From Thiobacillus denitrificans (GTDB lineage: Bacteria > Pseudomonadota > Gammaproteobacteria > Burkholderiales > Thiobacillaceae), in assembly GCF_001530125.1 (NCBI RefSeq), contig NZ_LDUG01000036.1, positions 155,160 through 219,159 of the forward strand: a DNA stretch of 64,000 bases, in the 5' to 3' direction. The notes below the pieces were generated by a model, which worked only from the letters and a program-made list of their open reading frames with translations, did no database searches and had not been told where the DNA came from. Shown piece by piece: positions 47,172-55,677 of the stretch. A program made the position numbers and the translations under genes. Position 1 is the stretch's first letter. Every line of letters starts with the position of its first letter.

Positions 47172-47966
47172 TCACCACTTCACCACGTGCACGTTGTTGA
47201 GCGTGCGCCCCAGAAAGCGCTCGCCGATGGTCTGGAAGCGCAGCGGCACGTCGGTGACATAGAAGTCGTAGCGCGGCTGGGCGGGGCCGGGATTGGCGAG
47301 CTTTTTTTCGGCCAGGACCGCAGCAACCTGCTCGGCCATGGCTTCGGCGGAATCGACCAGCGCGACGTCGTCGCCGACCACCTGTCGCAGCAGCGGCTTC
47401 AGCAGCGGGTAATGGGTGCAGCCGAGCACCAGGGTGTCGATGTGCTCGGCCATGAGCGGTTTCAGGTAATCCTGCGCGGTGAGCCGGGTGACCTCGTGGT
47501 CGAGCCAGCCTTCCTCCACCAGCGGCACGAACAGCGCGCAGGCCTGCGAATGGATGCGCGAGTCGGGCGCGTATTCGTGGATGGCGCGCGCGTAGGCGTT
47601 GCTGTTGATGGTGGTGGGGGTGCCGATGACGCCGATTTTCTTGCCGCCGCGCGCCGACACCGCGCCGGCGTCGATGACGTCGACCACCGGCACCGGCGAC
47701 AGGTCCTTGACTACCTGCGCCGCCACCGCCGCCATGGTGTTGCAGGCGATGACCAGCATCTTGACGTCCTTTTCCAGCAGGAACTGCGCGATCTGGGTGG
47801 TGAAGTGGGCGATGGTCTGGACCGATTTCACGCCGTAGGGCACGCGCGCGGTGTCGCCGAAATAGACAATGTTCTCGTAGGGAAGGCGCTCCATCAGCGC
47901 GCGCACCACGGTCAACCCGCCGATGCCGGAATCGAATACGCCAATTGGCTGGTTTGGGTTTAGCAT
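47172..47966 (-). CDS. murI: Glutamate racemase
   Basis: 264 residues, making D-glutamate for peptidoglycan. The two catalytic cysteines are in VIACNTMA and LVLGCTHYPLL; the start motif IGVFDSGIGGLTVV is at about 7-20 and PYG in ARVPYGVKS binds substrate. The ATG at 47966 is preferred over the long upstream extension, which is translated repeat and shadow sequence. Its ribosome site lies in a REP-like element. Confidence 0.95.
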   Translation of the reverse strand: MLNPNQPIGVFDSGIGGLTVVRALMERLPYENIVYFGDTARVPYGVKSVQTIAHFTTQIAQFLLEKDVKMLVIACNTMAAVAAQVVKDLSPVPVVDVIDAGAVSARGGKKIGVIGTPTTINSNAYARAIHEYAPDSRIHSQACALFVPLVEEGWLDHEVTRLTAQDYLKPLMAEHIDTLVLGCTHYPLLKPLLRQVVGDDVALVDSAEAMAEQVAAVLAEKKLANPGPAQPRYDFYVTDVPLRFQTIGERFLGRTLNNVHVVKW

Positions 47967-47970
47967 TTGC

Positions 47971-48004
47971 TCCCTCTCCCTCTGGGAGAGGGTTGGGGAG
48001 AGGG
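47971..48004. repeat. REP-like CT-rich palindrome forming the murI leader
   Basis: TCCCTCTCCCTCTGGGAGAG and its continuing arm. It is the same family as 12951-12988. On the minus strand its end gives GAGAGGGAG four bases before the murI ATG, so the repeat supplies the ribosome-binding site. Confidence 0.7.
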
Positions 48005-48106
48005 AGTGTGCATTCGTGGACATGCGTGGCAGGATGGCGGAATGAGAAAGATGGCATTTTACCCGCAGCGCTGCATTGCACCGCATTCGTCGGGGCGGCA
48101 TTCGGC

Positions 48107-48727
48107 ATGAGCGAGTGCGGTTGCGATTCGGTGTGCAACACGGCGCCGCCCGATCCGGGCTACCGGCTCGCGCTGTGGATTGCGCTGGTGCTGAATGCGC
48201 TGATGTTCGGCGTCGAAATCGTTGCCAGCCTTCAGGCGCAGTCAGTGTCGCTGCTGGCCGATGCGGTCGACTTCCTGGGCGATGCGGGCAACTACGGCGT
48301 GGCGCTGTTCGTGCTTGGACTGGCGCCGGTGTGGCGCTCGCGCACCGCACTATGGAAAGGCTGGCTGATGGTGGGCTTCGGCGTGTTCGTGCTCGGCATG
48401 TCGGCCTGGCAATGGTCGGCCGGCATCGTGCCGGAGCCGTTCATCATGGGCTGGGTGAGCCTTTTGGCGCTGGCGGTCAACGTCGGTGTGGCGGCACTGC
48501 TGTATGCGCATCGCCAGGGTGACGCGCAGGCGCGCTCGGTGTGGCTGTGCTCGCGCAACGACGCGCTCGGCAATATCGCGGTGATGGGCGCGGCGGCCGG
48601 GGTGTGGGCGACTGCGCATGGCTGGCCGGATATCGCGGTGGCGCTGGTGCTGGCCGGCTTGGCGCTGACTTCGGGCGCGTCGGTGATCCGCCACGCAAAG
48701 CAGGAATTGCGAACGAACGGCTTGTAG
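48107..48727 (+). CDS. Cation diffusion facilitator family transporter, short form
   Basis: 206 residues with six membrane segments (LALWIALVLNALMFGVEIVA, WVSLLALAVNVGVAALLY, IAVALVLAGLALTSGASVI). The metal site pattern D-x3-D is in LLADAVDFLGDAGN, with a second polar site in SRNDALGN. The cytoplasmic C-terminal domain of most CDF proteins is absent. The cysteine-rich start (MSECGCDSVCN) may bind metal. The stop codon lies in the repeat at 48724-48800. Confidence 0.8.
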   Translation: MSECGCDSVCNTAPPDPGYRLALWIALVLNALMFGVEIVASLQAQSVSLLADAVDFLGDAGNYGVALFVLGLAPVWRSRTALWKGWLMVGFGVFVLGMSAWQWSAGIVPEPFIMGWVSLLALAVNVGVAALLYAHRQGDAQARSVWLCSRNDALGNIAVMGAAAGVWATAHGWPDIAVALVLAGLALTSGASVIRHAKQELRTNGL

Positions 48728-48800
48728 GAGGGGCGCCCTCGCCCCGATTTACGTGCCGACGCCATGACCACTGCATTCGCGGCGAGGGCGCCGCTCCTAC
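48724..48800. repeat. GTAGGAG-type inverted repeat
   Basis: GTAGGAGGGGCGCCCTCGCC (48724-48743) and its near-complement (48781-48800). It contains the CDF stop codon and lies between convergent genes, so it may also act as a transcription end. Confidence 0.8.
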
Positions 48801-48826
48801 CGGGTTTTTCTGTGTGCGCGGCCCAT

Positions 48827-49888
48827 TTATGGCGTTGTTTGCTGGCGTGCCAGTGCCCACGCCACATGCTCGCGCACCAGCTCGGACGGATGATCCACAC
48901 GCGCGCCGAGCGCGGCCTGTGTGGCGGGCGCGGGCGGCGCGTTGCCCAAGGCGACCGCGATATTGCGCAGCCAGCGCTCATGCCCGATGCGGCGGATCGG
49001 CGAGCCTGCCAGACGATCGTTGAAATCGGTCTCGCTCCAGGCGAACAGCTCCACCAGTTGCGCGCTGTCGAGCCCGTTTCTTACCTCGAAATCCGGCAGC
49101 GCGGCGGTTTGTGCGAAGCGGTTCCACGGACACACCAGCTGGCAGTCGTCACAGCCGTAGATGCGGTTGCCCAGCAGCGGTCTCAGCTCGGTCGGGATGC
49201 TGCCCTTGAGTTCGATGGTGAGGTAGGAGATGCAGCGCCGCGCGTCGAGCGTGTAGGGCGCGACAATCGCCTGCGTCGGGCAGATGTCGATGCAGGCGGA
49301 GCAGGTGCCGCAATGGCCGGCTTCGGGGGCGTCCACCGGCAGCGGCAAATCGGTATAGATCTCGCCGAGAAAAAACCACGAGCCATGCTGCCGGTTCAGC
49401 AGCAGGGTGTGTTTGCCACGCCAGCCCAGCCCGGATTTCGCGGCGAGTTCGACTTCCAGCACCGGCGCGCTGTCGGTGAAGACGCGGAAATGATGCGCGC
49501 CGACTTCCGTGCCGATTTTTTCGGCCAGGCTTTGCAGGCGATTGCGTAAAACTTTATGGTAGTCGCGTCCCAGCGCGTAGCGGGAAACATAGGCAGCGTC
49601 GGCGTCATTCAGCACTTCATGGGGGTCGGCCGACGCCGGCGGAAAATAGTCCAGCCGTGCGCTGATGATGCGAACGGTTCCCGGCACCAGTTCGGCCGGC
49701 CGGCTGCGCTTGGTGCCGTGCGCGGCCATATAATCCATCTCGCCATGAAAGCCCCGATCCAGCCATTCCTGCAAGCCCGCTTCGGCCGCACTCAGATCGC
49801 CGTCGGCAATGCCCACCGCGGCAAAGCCGAGCTCGCGCCCCCAGTGCTTGATTTGTCCAGCCAATCGTCTTAAATCCCGTTCATGCAT
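48827..49888 (-). CDS. queG: Epoxyqueuosine reductase
   Basis: 353 residues, performing the last step of queuosine synthesis in tRNA with cobalamin and two 4Fe-4S clusters. The cluster ligands are CGTCSACIDICP near 183-194 and GCDDCQLVCPWN near 237-248; the catalytic Asp lies in TDSAPVLEVELA. The C-terminal HEAT-like part is retained. The ATG at 49888 lies inside the palindrome CATGCAT shared with the divergent tsaE start. Confidence 0.95.
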   Translation of the reverse strand: MHERDLRRLAGQIKHWGRELGFAAVGIADGDLSAAEAGLQEWLDRGFHGEMDYMAAHGTKRSRPAELVPGTVRIISARLDYFPPASADPHEVLNDADAAYVSRYALGRDYHKVLRNRLQSLAEKIGTEVGAHHFRVFTDSAPVLEVELAAKSGLGWRGKHTLLLNRQHGSWFFLGEIYTDLPLPVDAPEAGHCGTCSACIDICPTQAIVAPYTLDARRCISYLTIELKGSIPTELRPLLGNRIYGCDDCQLVCPWNRFAQTAALPDFEVRNGLDSAQLVELFAWSETDFNDRLAGSPIRRIGHERWLRNIAVALGNAPPAPATQAALGARVDHPSELVREHVAWALARQQTTP

Positions 49889-50368
49889 ACAGTCGATGAT
49901 ACCGTGCGTTGCCGCCGCCATCTGCCCGACGAGGCGGCCACTCTGGCATTCGGCGCGCAACTGGCGCGGGAACTGATTCCCGGCATGACGTTCTACCTCG
50001 AGGGCGATCTGGGTGCGGGCAAGACGACGCTGGTGCGCGGACTGCTGCGGGCGCTGGGACACGGCGGGCGGGTCAAGAGCCCGACCTATACCCTGGCCGA
50101 AATCTACAGCTTGCCCGCGTTTGAGCTATATCACTTTGACCTGTATCGTATGCACGACCCGCGCGAATGGCTGGACGCCGGGTTTCGCGACATCAGCGAC
50201 GGCCAGGCGGTAAGCCTGATCGAATGGCCGGAAAAGGCCGCGGGCTGGCTGCCGCCACCGGACGTGATCATCCGGCTGACAATTGCGGACGAGGCGCGCG
50301 AAATCGAATGTGAAGCGAGAAGCCCGCGCGGCGCACATTATCTGGAGTCATTTTGCACGCTCTGCTGA
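49883..50368 (+). CDS. tsaE: tRNA threonylcarbamoyladenosine biosynthesis ATPase TsaE
   Basis: 161 residues. Walker A GDLGAGKTT near 42, switch-like KSPTYTLAEIY and Walker B-like IEWPEKA are all present. It activates the TsaBD complex for t6A37 formation. Its ATG at 49883 overlaps the queG start on the other strand by six bases; GTG eight codons in is an alternative start. Its stop lies 16 bases into amiC. Confidence 0.93.
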   Translation: MHTVDDTVRCRRHLPDEAATLAFGAQLARELIPGMTFYLEGDLGAGKTTLVRGLLRALGHGGRVKSPTYTLAEIYSLPAFELYHFDLYRMHDPREWLDAGFRDISDGQAVSLIEWPEKAAGWLPPPDVIIRLTIADEAREIECEARSPRGAHYLESFCTLC

Positions 50369-51564
50369 AGATTTTCCTGCTATGTGGTTTGCTGGCGTCG
50401 AGCTGGGCCCAGGCGCTGCAGGTGTCCGCCACGCGACTGTGGCCGTCGCCCGATTACACCCGGATCACCCTGGAGGCCGCGCAGCCCGTCGCGCATAAAT
50501 ACTTCACCCTGTCGAATCCGGAGAGACTGGTGATCGACCTCGAGGGCGTGGAGGCAGGCGCTGCGCTCTATGCACTGGCCGCACAACTTTCCGCAGACGA
50601 TCCCTACATCGCTGCAATTCGGGTGGGCATGAACCGCCCCGGTGTGATGCGGGTGGTGCTGGACCTGAAAGCCGCCGTCAGGCCGTCCGTGTTCCAGCTG
50701 CCACCGCTGGGCGAGTATGGCCACCGGCTGGTGGTTGACCTGTATCCGGTTCAGGTCGCCGATACGGCGTCAAGCCCGGCTGTACTCCCACAACCGGCGA
50801 TGGCTGAGCAGCAGCGTCCTGCCCAACCGGGTGTTCCGCAATACGCGCGGCTGGTCACCGTGGCGATCGACGCCGGCCATGGCGGTGAAGATCCCGGTGC
50901 CATCGGCGCTAACGGTTCGTACGAGAAAAACATCACGCTGGCGCTGGCGAAAAAGCTCAAACAGAAAATCGACGCACAGGAAAACATGCGCGCCGTACTG
51001 ATTCGCGACGGCGACTATTTCGTGCCGCTGGGGCAGCGGGTCACCAAGGCGCGCGCGATCAAGGCTGATCTCTTCGTGTCGATTCACGCGGATGCCTTCA
51101 TCAAGCCGCATGCGCACGGATCGTCGGTGTACGCGCTGTCCGAGAACGGCGCCACCTCGGTTGCCGCGCGCTGGCTGGCCACGAAGGAAAACGAGGCCGA
51201 CCTGGTGGGCGGCATCAACATTGACGTCAAGGATCCCTTCCTCAAGCGTACCCTGATTGACCTGTCGCAGACCGCCACCATCAACGACAGCCTGAAGCTC
51301 GGGAACGCCGTGCTGAAGGAAATCGGCGGCGTCAACACCCTGCACAAGCCGCGTGTCGAGCAGGCCGGGTTCGCGGTGCTGAAGGCGCCGGATATTCCAT
51401 CGATCCTGATCGAGACTGCGTTCATTTCCAATCCGGAAGAGGAAAAACGCCTCAACGACTCCGCCTATCAGGACCAGTTGGTGGCCGCCATTGTGAATGG
51501 CGTCAGGAATTACTTCGACACGCATCCGCTGACCGCGCCGTCGCGGCTGACGCTCAATCCATGA
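50353..51564 (+). CDS. amiC: N-acetylmuramoyl-L-alanine amidase
   Basis: 403 residues starting at TTG with GGAG eight bases upstream. A signal peptide (MHALLKIFLLCGLLASSWAQA), an AMIN septal-targeting domain at about 22-125, a Pro-rich linker, then an Amidase_3 domain with the zinc ligands in DAGHGGEDPG, YEKN and SIHADAF, and the catalytic Glu in LIETAF. It splits daughter cells at division. The gene is overlapped by tsaE and overlaps the hemerythrin gene (ATGA). Confidence 0.93.
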   Translation: MHALLKIFLLCGLLASSWAQALQVSATRLWPSPDYTRITLEAAQPVAHKYFTLSNPERLVIDLEGVEAGAALYALAAQLSADDPYIAAIRVGMNRPGVMRVVLDLKAAVRPSVFQLPPLGEYGHRLVVDLYPVQVADTASSPAVLPQPAMAEQQRPAQPGVPQYARLVTVAIDAGHGGEDPGAIGANGSYEKNITLALAKKLKQKIDAQENMRAVLIRDGDYFVPLGQRVTKARAIKADLFVSIHADAFIKPHAHGSSVYALSENGATSVAARWLATKENEADLVGGINIDVKDPFLKRTLIDLSQTATINDSLKLGNAVLKEIGGVNTLHKPRVEQAGFAVLKAPDIPSILIETAFISNPEEEKRLNDSAYQDQLVAAIVNGVRNYFDTHPLTAPSRLTLNP

Positions 51565-52094
51565 GCGTTAGTCTGCTGGACACGGCGGCCCCGGGTTTCG
51601 ACCGGCCGCTGGCAGTGCTTGAAGCCTGTCACGGCCGCATCGCCAGACAGTGCAACACCCTGGACAAGCTGCTGGCGCATCTGCCCGTGCATGGCGCCGA
51701 CGCGCAGGCGCAGCAGGCGGCGCGCGCGGTGCTGGCCTACTTCGACACCGCGGCGGTGCATCACCACGACGACGAGGAGCGCAACCTGTTTCCGCTGCTG
51801 GAGCAGGCCGGCGCCCCCGGTGCCTGCGATCTGGTCGAGGCCCTGACGCTGGAACACGACGAACTGGCGCTGCTGTGGCGGCGGCTGCGCGTGGAACTGC
51901 AGCAGATCGGGACAGGCGCTGCGTCCGCACTGGACGCGGCGCTGACGCACCGCTTCATCGCCCTCAATCGCAATCACCTTGAATTCGAGAACACCCATGT
52001 ATTGCCGCTGGCGCGCCAGGTGCTCGGTGCGGCCGAGATCGAACGCCTCGGCCGCGCCATGGCGGCGCGGCGCGGCGTGACGTTTGTGATCTGA
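51561..52094 (+). CDS. Hemerythrin-like HHE domain protein
   Basis: 177 residues. The di-iron ligands of the HHE fold are recognisable: His in LEACHGRI, HHHDDEERNLFP, LEHDELALLW and NHLEFENTHVLP. Such proteins bind oxygen or nitric oxide or repair iron-sulfur centres. It is coupled to amiC upstream, and mutL begins one base after its stop. Confidence 0.88.
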   Translation: MSVSLLDTAAPGFDRPLAVLEACHGRIARQCNTLDKLLAHLPVHGADAQAQQAARAVLAYFDTAAVHHHDDEERNLFPLLEQAGAPGACDLVEALTLEHDELALLWRRLRVELQQIGTGAASALDAALTHRFIALNRNHLEFENTHVLPLARQVLGAAEIERLGRAMAARRGVTFVI

Positions 52095-52095
52095 C

Positions 52096-53883
52096 GTGTC
52101 GATCCGCGTATTGCCCGATGTGCTGATTTCGCAAATCGCCGCCGGCGAGGTGGTCGAACGCCCGGCCGCCGCACTCAAGGAAATTCTCGAAAACAGTCTC
52201 GACGCCGGTGCCACCGATATCCAGGTCGATCTGGAACAGGGCGGCATCAAGCGCATCCGGGTCGCCGATAACGGCAGCGGCATCGCGCGCGACGAACTCG
52301 CGCTCGCCCTGACCCGCCACGCCACCAGCAAGATCGCCAGCCTGGCCGACCTCGAACAGGTGGCGAGCCTGGGGTTTCGTGGCGAGGCGCTGGCATCGAT
52401 CGCCGCCATTGCGCGGGTGCAGCTCGGCAGCCGCGGCACGGACGCCGAGCATGCCTGGGAAGTGCGGATCGAGGGCGGGCGCCTGAGCGAACCCGCGCCG
52501 GCGGCGCGCGCTGCCGGCACCACGATCGACATCCAGGATCTGTTCTTCAACACCCCGGCGCGGCGCAAGTTTCTCAAGGCCGAGGCCACCGAATACGCCC
52601 ACTGCGCCGAAACCGTGCGGCGGCTGGCGTTGGCGAACCCGCAGGTAGCCTTCACCCTGAGCCACAACGGCCGGGTGCAGCTGCGCCTCAATGCCGATTC
52701 CGCCGCCGCGCGGGTGCGGCAGGTGATGGGCGAGGCGTTCGAGCGCAACACCATTGCGGTCGATGCCGCCGCGGGGGCCTTGAGGGTGTCCGGCTGGGTG
52801 ATCCGTCCCGGCGCCGCGACGGCCAGCCGCGACAGCCAGCACGTGTTCGTCAATGGCCGCTACGTGCGCGACAAGCTGATCGTCCATGCGCTGAAGGAAG
52901 CCTATCGCGACGTGTTGCACCATCAGCTGAATCCGGCGTATTGCCTGTTCATCAGCCTGCCGCCGGATGCAGTGGACGTCAACGTGCATCCGGCCAAGAC
53001 CGAGATTCGCTTCCGCGACAGCCGCGGTGTGCACCAGTTTCTGTTTCATGCGGTCGAGCGCTTGCTGTCGGCGCCGGTGACGGGCTGCGCTGTTCCCGAG
53101 GCGGCCAGTACGCTCGCCGTCCCGGGGTTCCGGCCGGGGTTTGTCGCGCCGCAGCAGGCGTCGATGCCCTTGCAGGTGAACGAGGCGATGGCGTTCTATG
53201 CGCCGCTCGCGGCGCAGGGGTCAGGATTCAGGGGCCAGGATTCAGGGGAGGGTGTTGCGCTTGCCGCGCAGCCTTTCCCTGAAAGCGGTCACGGCGATGC
53301 GCCGCCGCTTGGCTATGCGCTGGCGCAGTTGCACGGCGTCTACGTGCTGGCGCAGAATGCGCAGGGGCTGGTGCTGGTCGACATGCACGCCGCGCACGAA
53401 CGGGTCGTCTACGAGAAGCTCAAGACCGCCCTGGATGCCCGCGCGGTGCCGGCGCAGACCTTGCTGATTCCGGTCGCGCTGACCGTGGACGCGCGCGACG
53501 CGGCGGAAATCAGCCCGCATCTGGAGTCATTGCGTGAAATCGGCTTCGAACTGTCGGTCACTTCGCCGACCTCGGTGGCGGTGCGCTCGGTGCCGTGGCT
53601 CCTGAAGAATGCCGATCCGGTCGAGTTGACTCGCGCCGTATTGCGCGAAGTCGCGGAATTCGGCGTCGCGCGCCTCTTGGCCGAGCGCCGCAACGAACTG
53701 TTGGCGACGCTCGCCTGCCATGGCGCGGTGCGCGCAAACCGCCACCTGACCCTGCCCGAAATGAACGCGCTGCTGCGCGAGATGGAAGCCACTGAGCGGG
53801 GCGGGCAGTGTAACCATGGCCGGCCCACCTGGTTCCAGGTCAGCCTCCGGGAGCTCGACGCCATGTTCATGCGCGGCCGATGA
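52096..53883 (+). CDS. mutL: DNA mismatch repair protein MutL
   Basis: 595 residues from GTG at 52096. N-terminal GHKL ATPase: IAAGEVVERPAAALKE, VADNGSGI and TRHATSKI, with GFRGEAL as lid. The C-terminal dimerisation domain has VDMHAAHERVVYEKLK and CHGAVRANRHL. The endonuclease motif DQHAxxE is replaced by DMHAAHE here; a zinc-binding C-P-H end is not clear, so nicking activity is uncertain. The linker near residue 375 includes a repeat-derived segment (GSGFRGQDSGEG). Confidence 0.95.
   Translation: MSIRVLPDVLISQIAAGEVVERPAAALKEILENSLDAGATDIQVDLEQGGIKRIRVADNGSGIARDELALALTRHATSKIASLADLEQVASLGFRGEALASIAAIARVQLGSRGTDAEHAWEVRIEGGRLSEPAPAARAAGTTIDIQDLFFNTPARRKFLKAEATEYAHCAETVRRLALANPQVAFTLSHNGRVQLRLNADSAAARVRQVMGEAFERNTIAVDAAAGALRVSGWVIRPGAATASRDSQHVFVNGRYVRDKLIVHALKEAYRDVLHHQLNPAYCLFISLPPDAVDVNVHPAKTEIRFRDSRGVHQFLFHAVERLLSAPVTGCAVPEAASTLAVPGFRPGFVAPQQASMPLQVNEAMAFYAPLAAQGSGFRGQDSGEGVALAAQPFPESGHGDAPPLGYALAQLHGVYVLAQNAQGLVLVDMHAAHERVVYEKLKTALDARAVPAQTLLIPVALTVDARDAAEISPHLESLREIGFELSVTSPTSVAVRSVPWLLKNADPVELTRAVLREVAEFGVARLLAERRNELLATLACHGAVRANRHLTLPEMNALLREMEATERGGQCNHGRPTWFQVSLRELDAMFMRGR
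53216..53249. repeat. Tandem repeat inside the mutL linker
   Basis: CAGGATTCAGGGG twice with short spacers, translated in frame as SGFRGQDSGEG. Its likeness to the TTAGGGGCTAGG doublet at 16544 suggests a repeat that tolerates coding regions. Confidence 0.6.
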
Positions 53884-53907
53884 TTTTTTGCAGCCGGCGC
53901 TTTTGGC

Positions 53908-53939
53908 TATAATCCCGAGTTAATTAGTCAGGTATTAAC
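53908..53939 (+). promoter_or_regulatory. Promoter and palindrome before the S24-like gene
   Basis: A perfect TATAAT at 53908-53913 with a T-rich -35 region; downstream GTTAAT-9-ATTAAC (53919-53939) is a perfect 6-base inverted repeat lying between the -10 and the start codon, a good place for a repressor. Confidence 0.5.
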
Positions 53940-53948
53940 GAGACCATC

Positions 53949-54311
53949 ATGAACGAACGCAGCGAACGCAAGACCATCCCGATTCAGGAACTCAACGAGG
54001 CCAGCAACTGCTCCAGCGCCGAACCCTATGCGCTGATGGTGTTGGGTGATTCCATGATGCCGGAATTCGAACAGGGCGAGATCATCGTTGTCGAGCCGTC
54101 CGGCCTGGTCAAGGACGGCTCCTTTGTGGTGGCTTTTGTGAACGACGAATTTATTTTTCGCCAACTCGTGCAGCACGCCGATGGCTGGATGCTGAAGCCG
54201 CTCAATCCCATGTACGAGAACATTCCGGTGGCGGATATCGACGTGGCCAAGGGCGTGGTCATCATGAAAAAGCGGCCCGGCAAACGCAGCGAGCAAAAGA
54301 GCTACCTCTGA
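53949..54311 (+). CDS. S24/LexA-like peptidase-fold protein without HTH
   Basis: 120 residues consisting only of the S24 fold. Ser35 in VLGDSMMPEFEQGE corresponds to the LexA serine, but the partner lysine (K in TVKR of LexA) is Arg71 in DEFIFRQL. No cleavage site or DNA-binding domain is present. Self-cleavage is therefore doubtful; it may be a binding module or use a different partner. It is flanked by a palindrome upstream and an AT-rich gap downstream. Confidence 0.75.
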   Translation: MNERSERKTIPIQELNEASNCSSAEPYALMVLGDSMMPEFEQGEIIVVEPSGLVKDGSFVVAFVNDEFIFRQLVQHADGWMLKPLNPMYENIPVADIDVAKGVVIMKKRPGKRSEQKSYL

Positions 54312-54410
54312 GCATGCTGAGCGTTTTCATCCATCATATTGATATATATAAATTATATTGATTTATCCTATTCATCAAAATAATTTATCGAAGTATTTGT
54401 GAATTGAATA

Positions 54411-54444
54411 AATTAGTTGACTAATTCACTCAGGTATATAGACT
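54411..54444 (+). promoter_or_regulatory. Promoter with perfect 16-bp palindrome before the ABM-like gene
   Basis: AATTAGT-TG-ACTAATT (54411-54426) overlaps the -35 TTGACT (54417-54422); TAGACT (54439-54444) is the -10 at 16 bases. AATTAGT and CAGGTAT recur before the S24-like gene. The 54312-54410 stretch is very AT-rich, without a gene. Confidence 0.5.
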
Positions 54445-54482
54445 GGGAACCTGTTCAACCCTTCCCAAACAGGAGATAAACC

Positions 54483-54938
54483 ATGAGTGGACTGATCGCC
54501 AATTTCCCATCCGACGGTATCGTGACCGTCAACCGCGTGGTGCTGAAGCCGGAGTACTCGGTGGATGACTTGCAGGAACGGGTGGCTTTTCTGTGTGAAA
54601 ACGTTAAGACCTACCATTCCGATACCGGCTTCGTCGGTGGCTTCGTCTCGCTGAATTCCGGCCAGGTGTCGAACGAAGGCTCGACCATCGGCCAGGCGGT
54701 CGAAAGCCCGATGAAGGGCAAGGAGGCGCTGATCGTGACCTTCTGGACCACCTTCGAGAACCACGAGAAATCGCACCAGTCGGAAACCTTCCAGCCCCTG
54801 TTCCAGAAAGTGCTGGACCTGTGCGAGAACGGCAACGAGGAAATTGCCTACGAAATGCTGTGGTCCGGCAAGGCCTACGGCCCCGACGAAATCGCAGCGG
54901 CGCGCCAGGCTAAGGCGCAATACGCCGACGCGGCCTGA
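54483..54938 (+). CDS. ABM-like alpha/beta-barrel protein, function unknown
   Basis: 151 residues with strong AGGAG upstream. Repeating strand-helix pattern (IVTVNRVVLKPEYSVDDL, EALIVTFWTTFENHEKSH, FQPLFQKVLDLCENG) is compatible with the dimeric antibiotic-biosynthesis-monooxygenase/heme-degrading fold; the assignment is tentative. There is no signal peptide. A strong terminator follows. The good ribosome site, AT-rich promoter and own terminator suggest high, regulated expression as a single gene. Confidence 0.6.
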   Translation: MSGLIANFPSDGIVTVNRVVLKPEYSVDDLQERVAFLCENVKTYHSDTGFVGGFVSLNSGQVSNEGSTIGQAVESPMKGKEALIVTFWTTFENHEKSHQSETFQPLFQKVLDLCENGNEEIAYEMLWSGKAYGPDEIAAARQAKAQYADAA

Positions 54939-54960
54939 TCGCCGCAGCAGGCGAAGCCAA

Positions 54961-54990
54961 GGCGCGGGGGAAACCCCGCCGCTTTTTTTG
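54961..54990 (+). terminator. Rho-independent terminator of the ABM-like gene
   Basis: GCGCGGGG, a GAAA loop, CCCCGCCGC with one bulged base, then seven T. It lies 22 bases after the stop. Confidence 0.85.
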
Positions 54991-55016
54991 TGGCTGGGTT
55001 TCCGGGAAAGCATGGG

Positions 55017-55595
55017 TCACCAGGCCCGCAGGTAGCGTACCCCGATATGGTCGAGACCCTCGTTTTCGCCGCCGATGATCCACTTGTGCGACATGTGGTC
55101 CAAAAAGAGGGTAATCGACTTGGCGGGACTGAGCCGGTAGCCGATTTCCAGCCCGAAGCGGGGCATGACGCGGATGCCGAAGCCACAGTCGCTGTATAGA
55201 CGGCAGCCTTCCGGATCCTTGTGTAGCGGGCCGTCGTGCGCCGCCACACTGAGCAGAAGGTCGGCGAACCATTGCCTTGTCTCGCGCACGCGGAAACTCA
55301 GGCCGGCATAGGCCATGCTGGTATCGCCCACGAAATTCAGCGTGGCGCCGAGGTGGGGGCGTAGCGTGCCTGCGAGGTCAATCGGCGCGAACAGCACCTC
55401 CAGATTGAGATCGACCCCATTCTCGTGGTGATCGCCCGCCGGTCCACGATCGTGCGCGATCACGCCAATTGCCAGCGTCCGTTTGCTGTTCCTGTCGATT
55501 TCCGTTGCGTAAGCCGACGCATGGAGGCTGAGCGCGATGGCCAGCCACAGGCCTGGCAGGTGCTCGACAAGCGGCCGATGAAGCCGGTTTGGCAT
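55017..55595 (-). CDS. Lipid A 3-O-deacylase (PagL-like)
   Basis: 192 residues from the ATG at 55595, which gives a signal peptide (LWLAIALSLHASAYA). Beta-barrel strands alternate through the protein. The PagL-type active region is near the end: FLDHMSHKWIIGGENEGLDH, where PagL has His-Ser and a following acid; the Ser-Asn of classic PagL reads Ser-His here. It would trim lipid A in the outer membrane. Confidence 0.75.
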   Translation of the reverse strand: MPNRLHRPLVEHLPGLWLAIALSLHASAYATEIDRNSKRTLAIGVIAHDRGPAGDHHENGVDLNLEVLFAPIDLAGTLRPHLGATLNFVGDTSMAYAGLSFRVRETRQWFADLLLSVAAHDGPLHKDPEGCRLYSDCGFGIRVMPRFGLEIGYRLSPAKSITLFLDHMSHKWIIGGENEGLDHIGVRYLRAW

Positions 55596-55677
55596 GGCTC
55601 TGGCGCCTATCCATGGGAACGGGAGACCGATCCCGCACCGATTCCCTGTCGACCGGGTCGCCGTGCCTCTGCACGGG

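Noticed and set aside
47966..48350. Upstream extension of murI
   Set aside because: It reads through the REP-like element and the antisense of the CDF gene; the family start IGVFDSGIGG lies just after the ATG at 47966.
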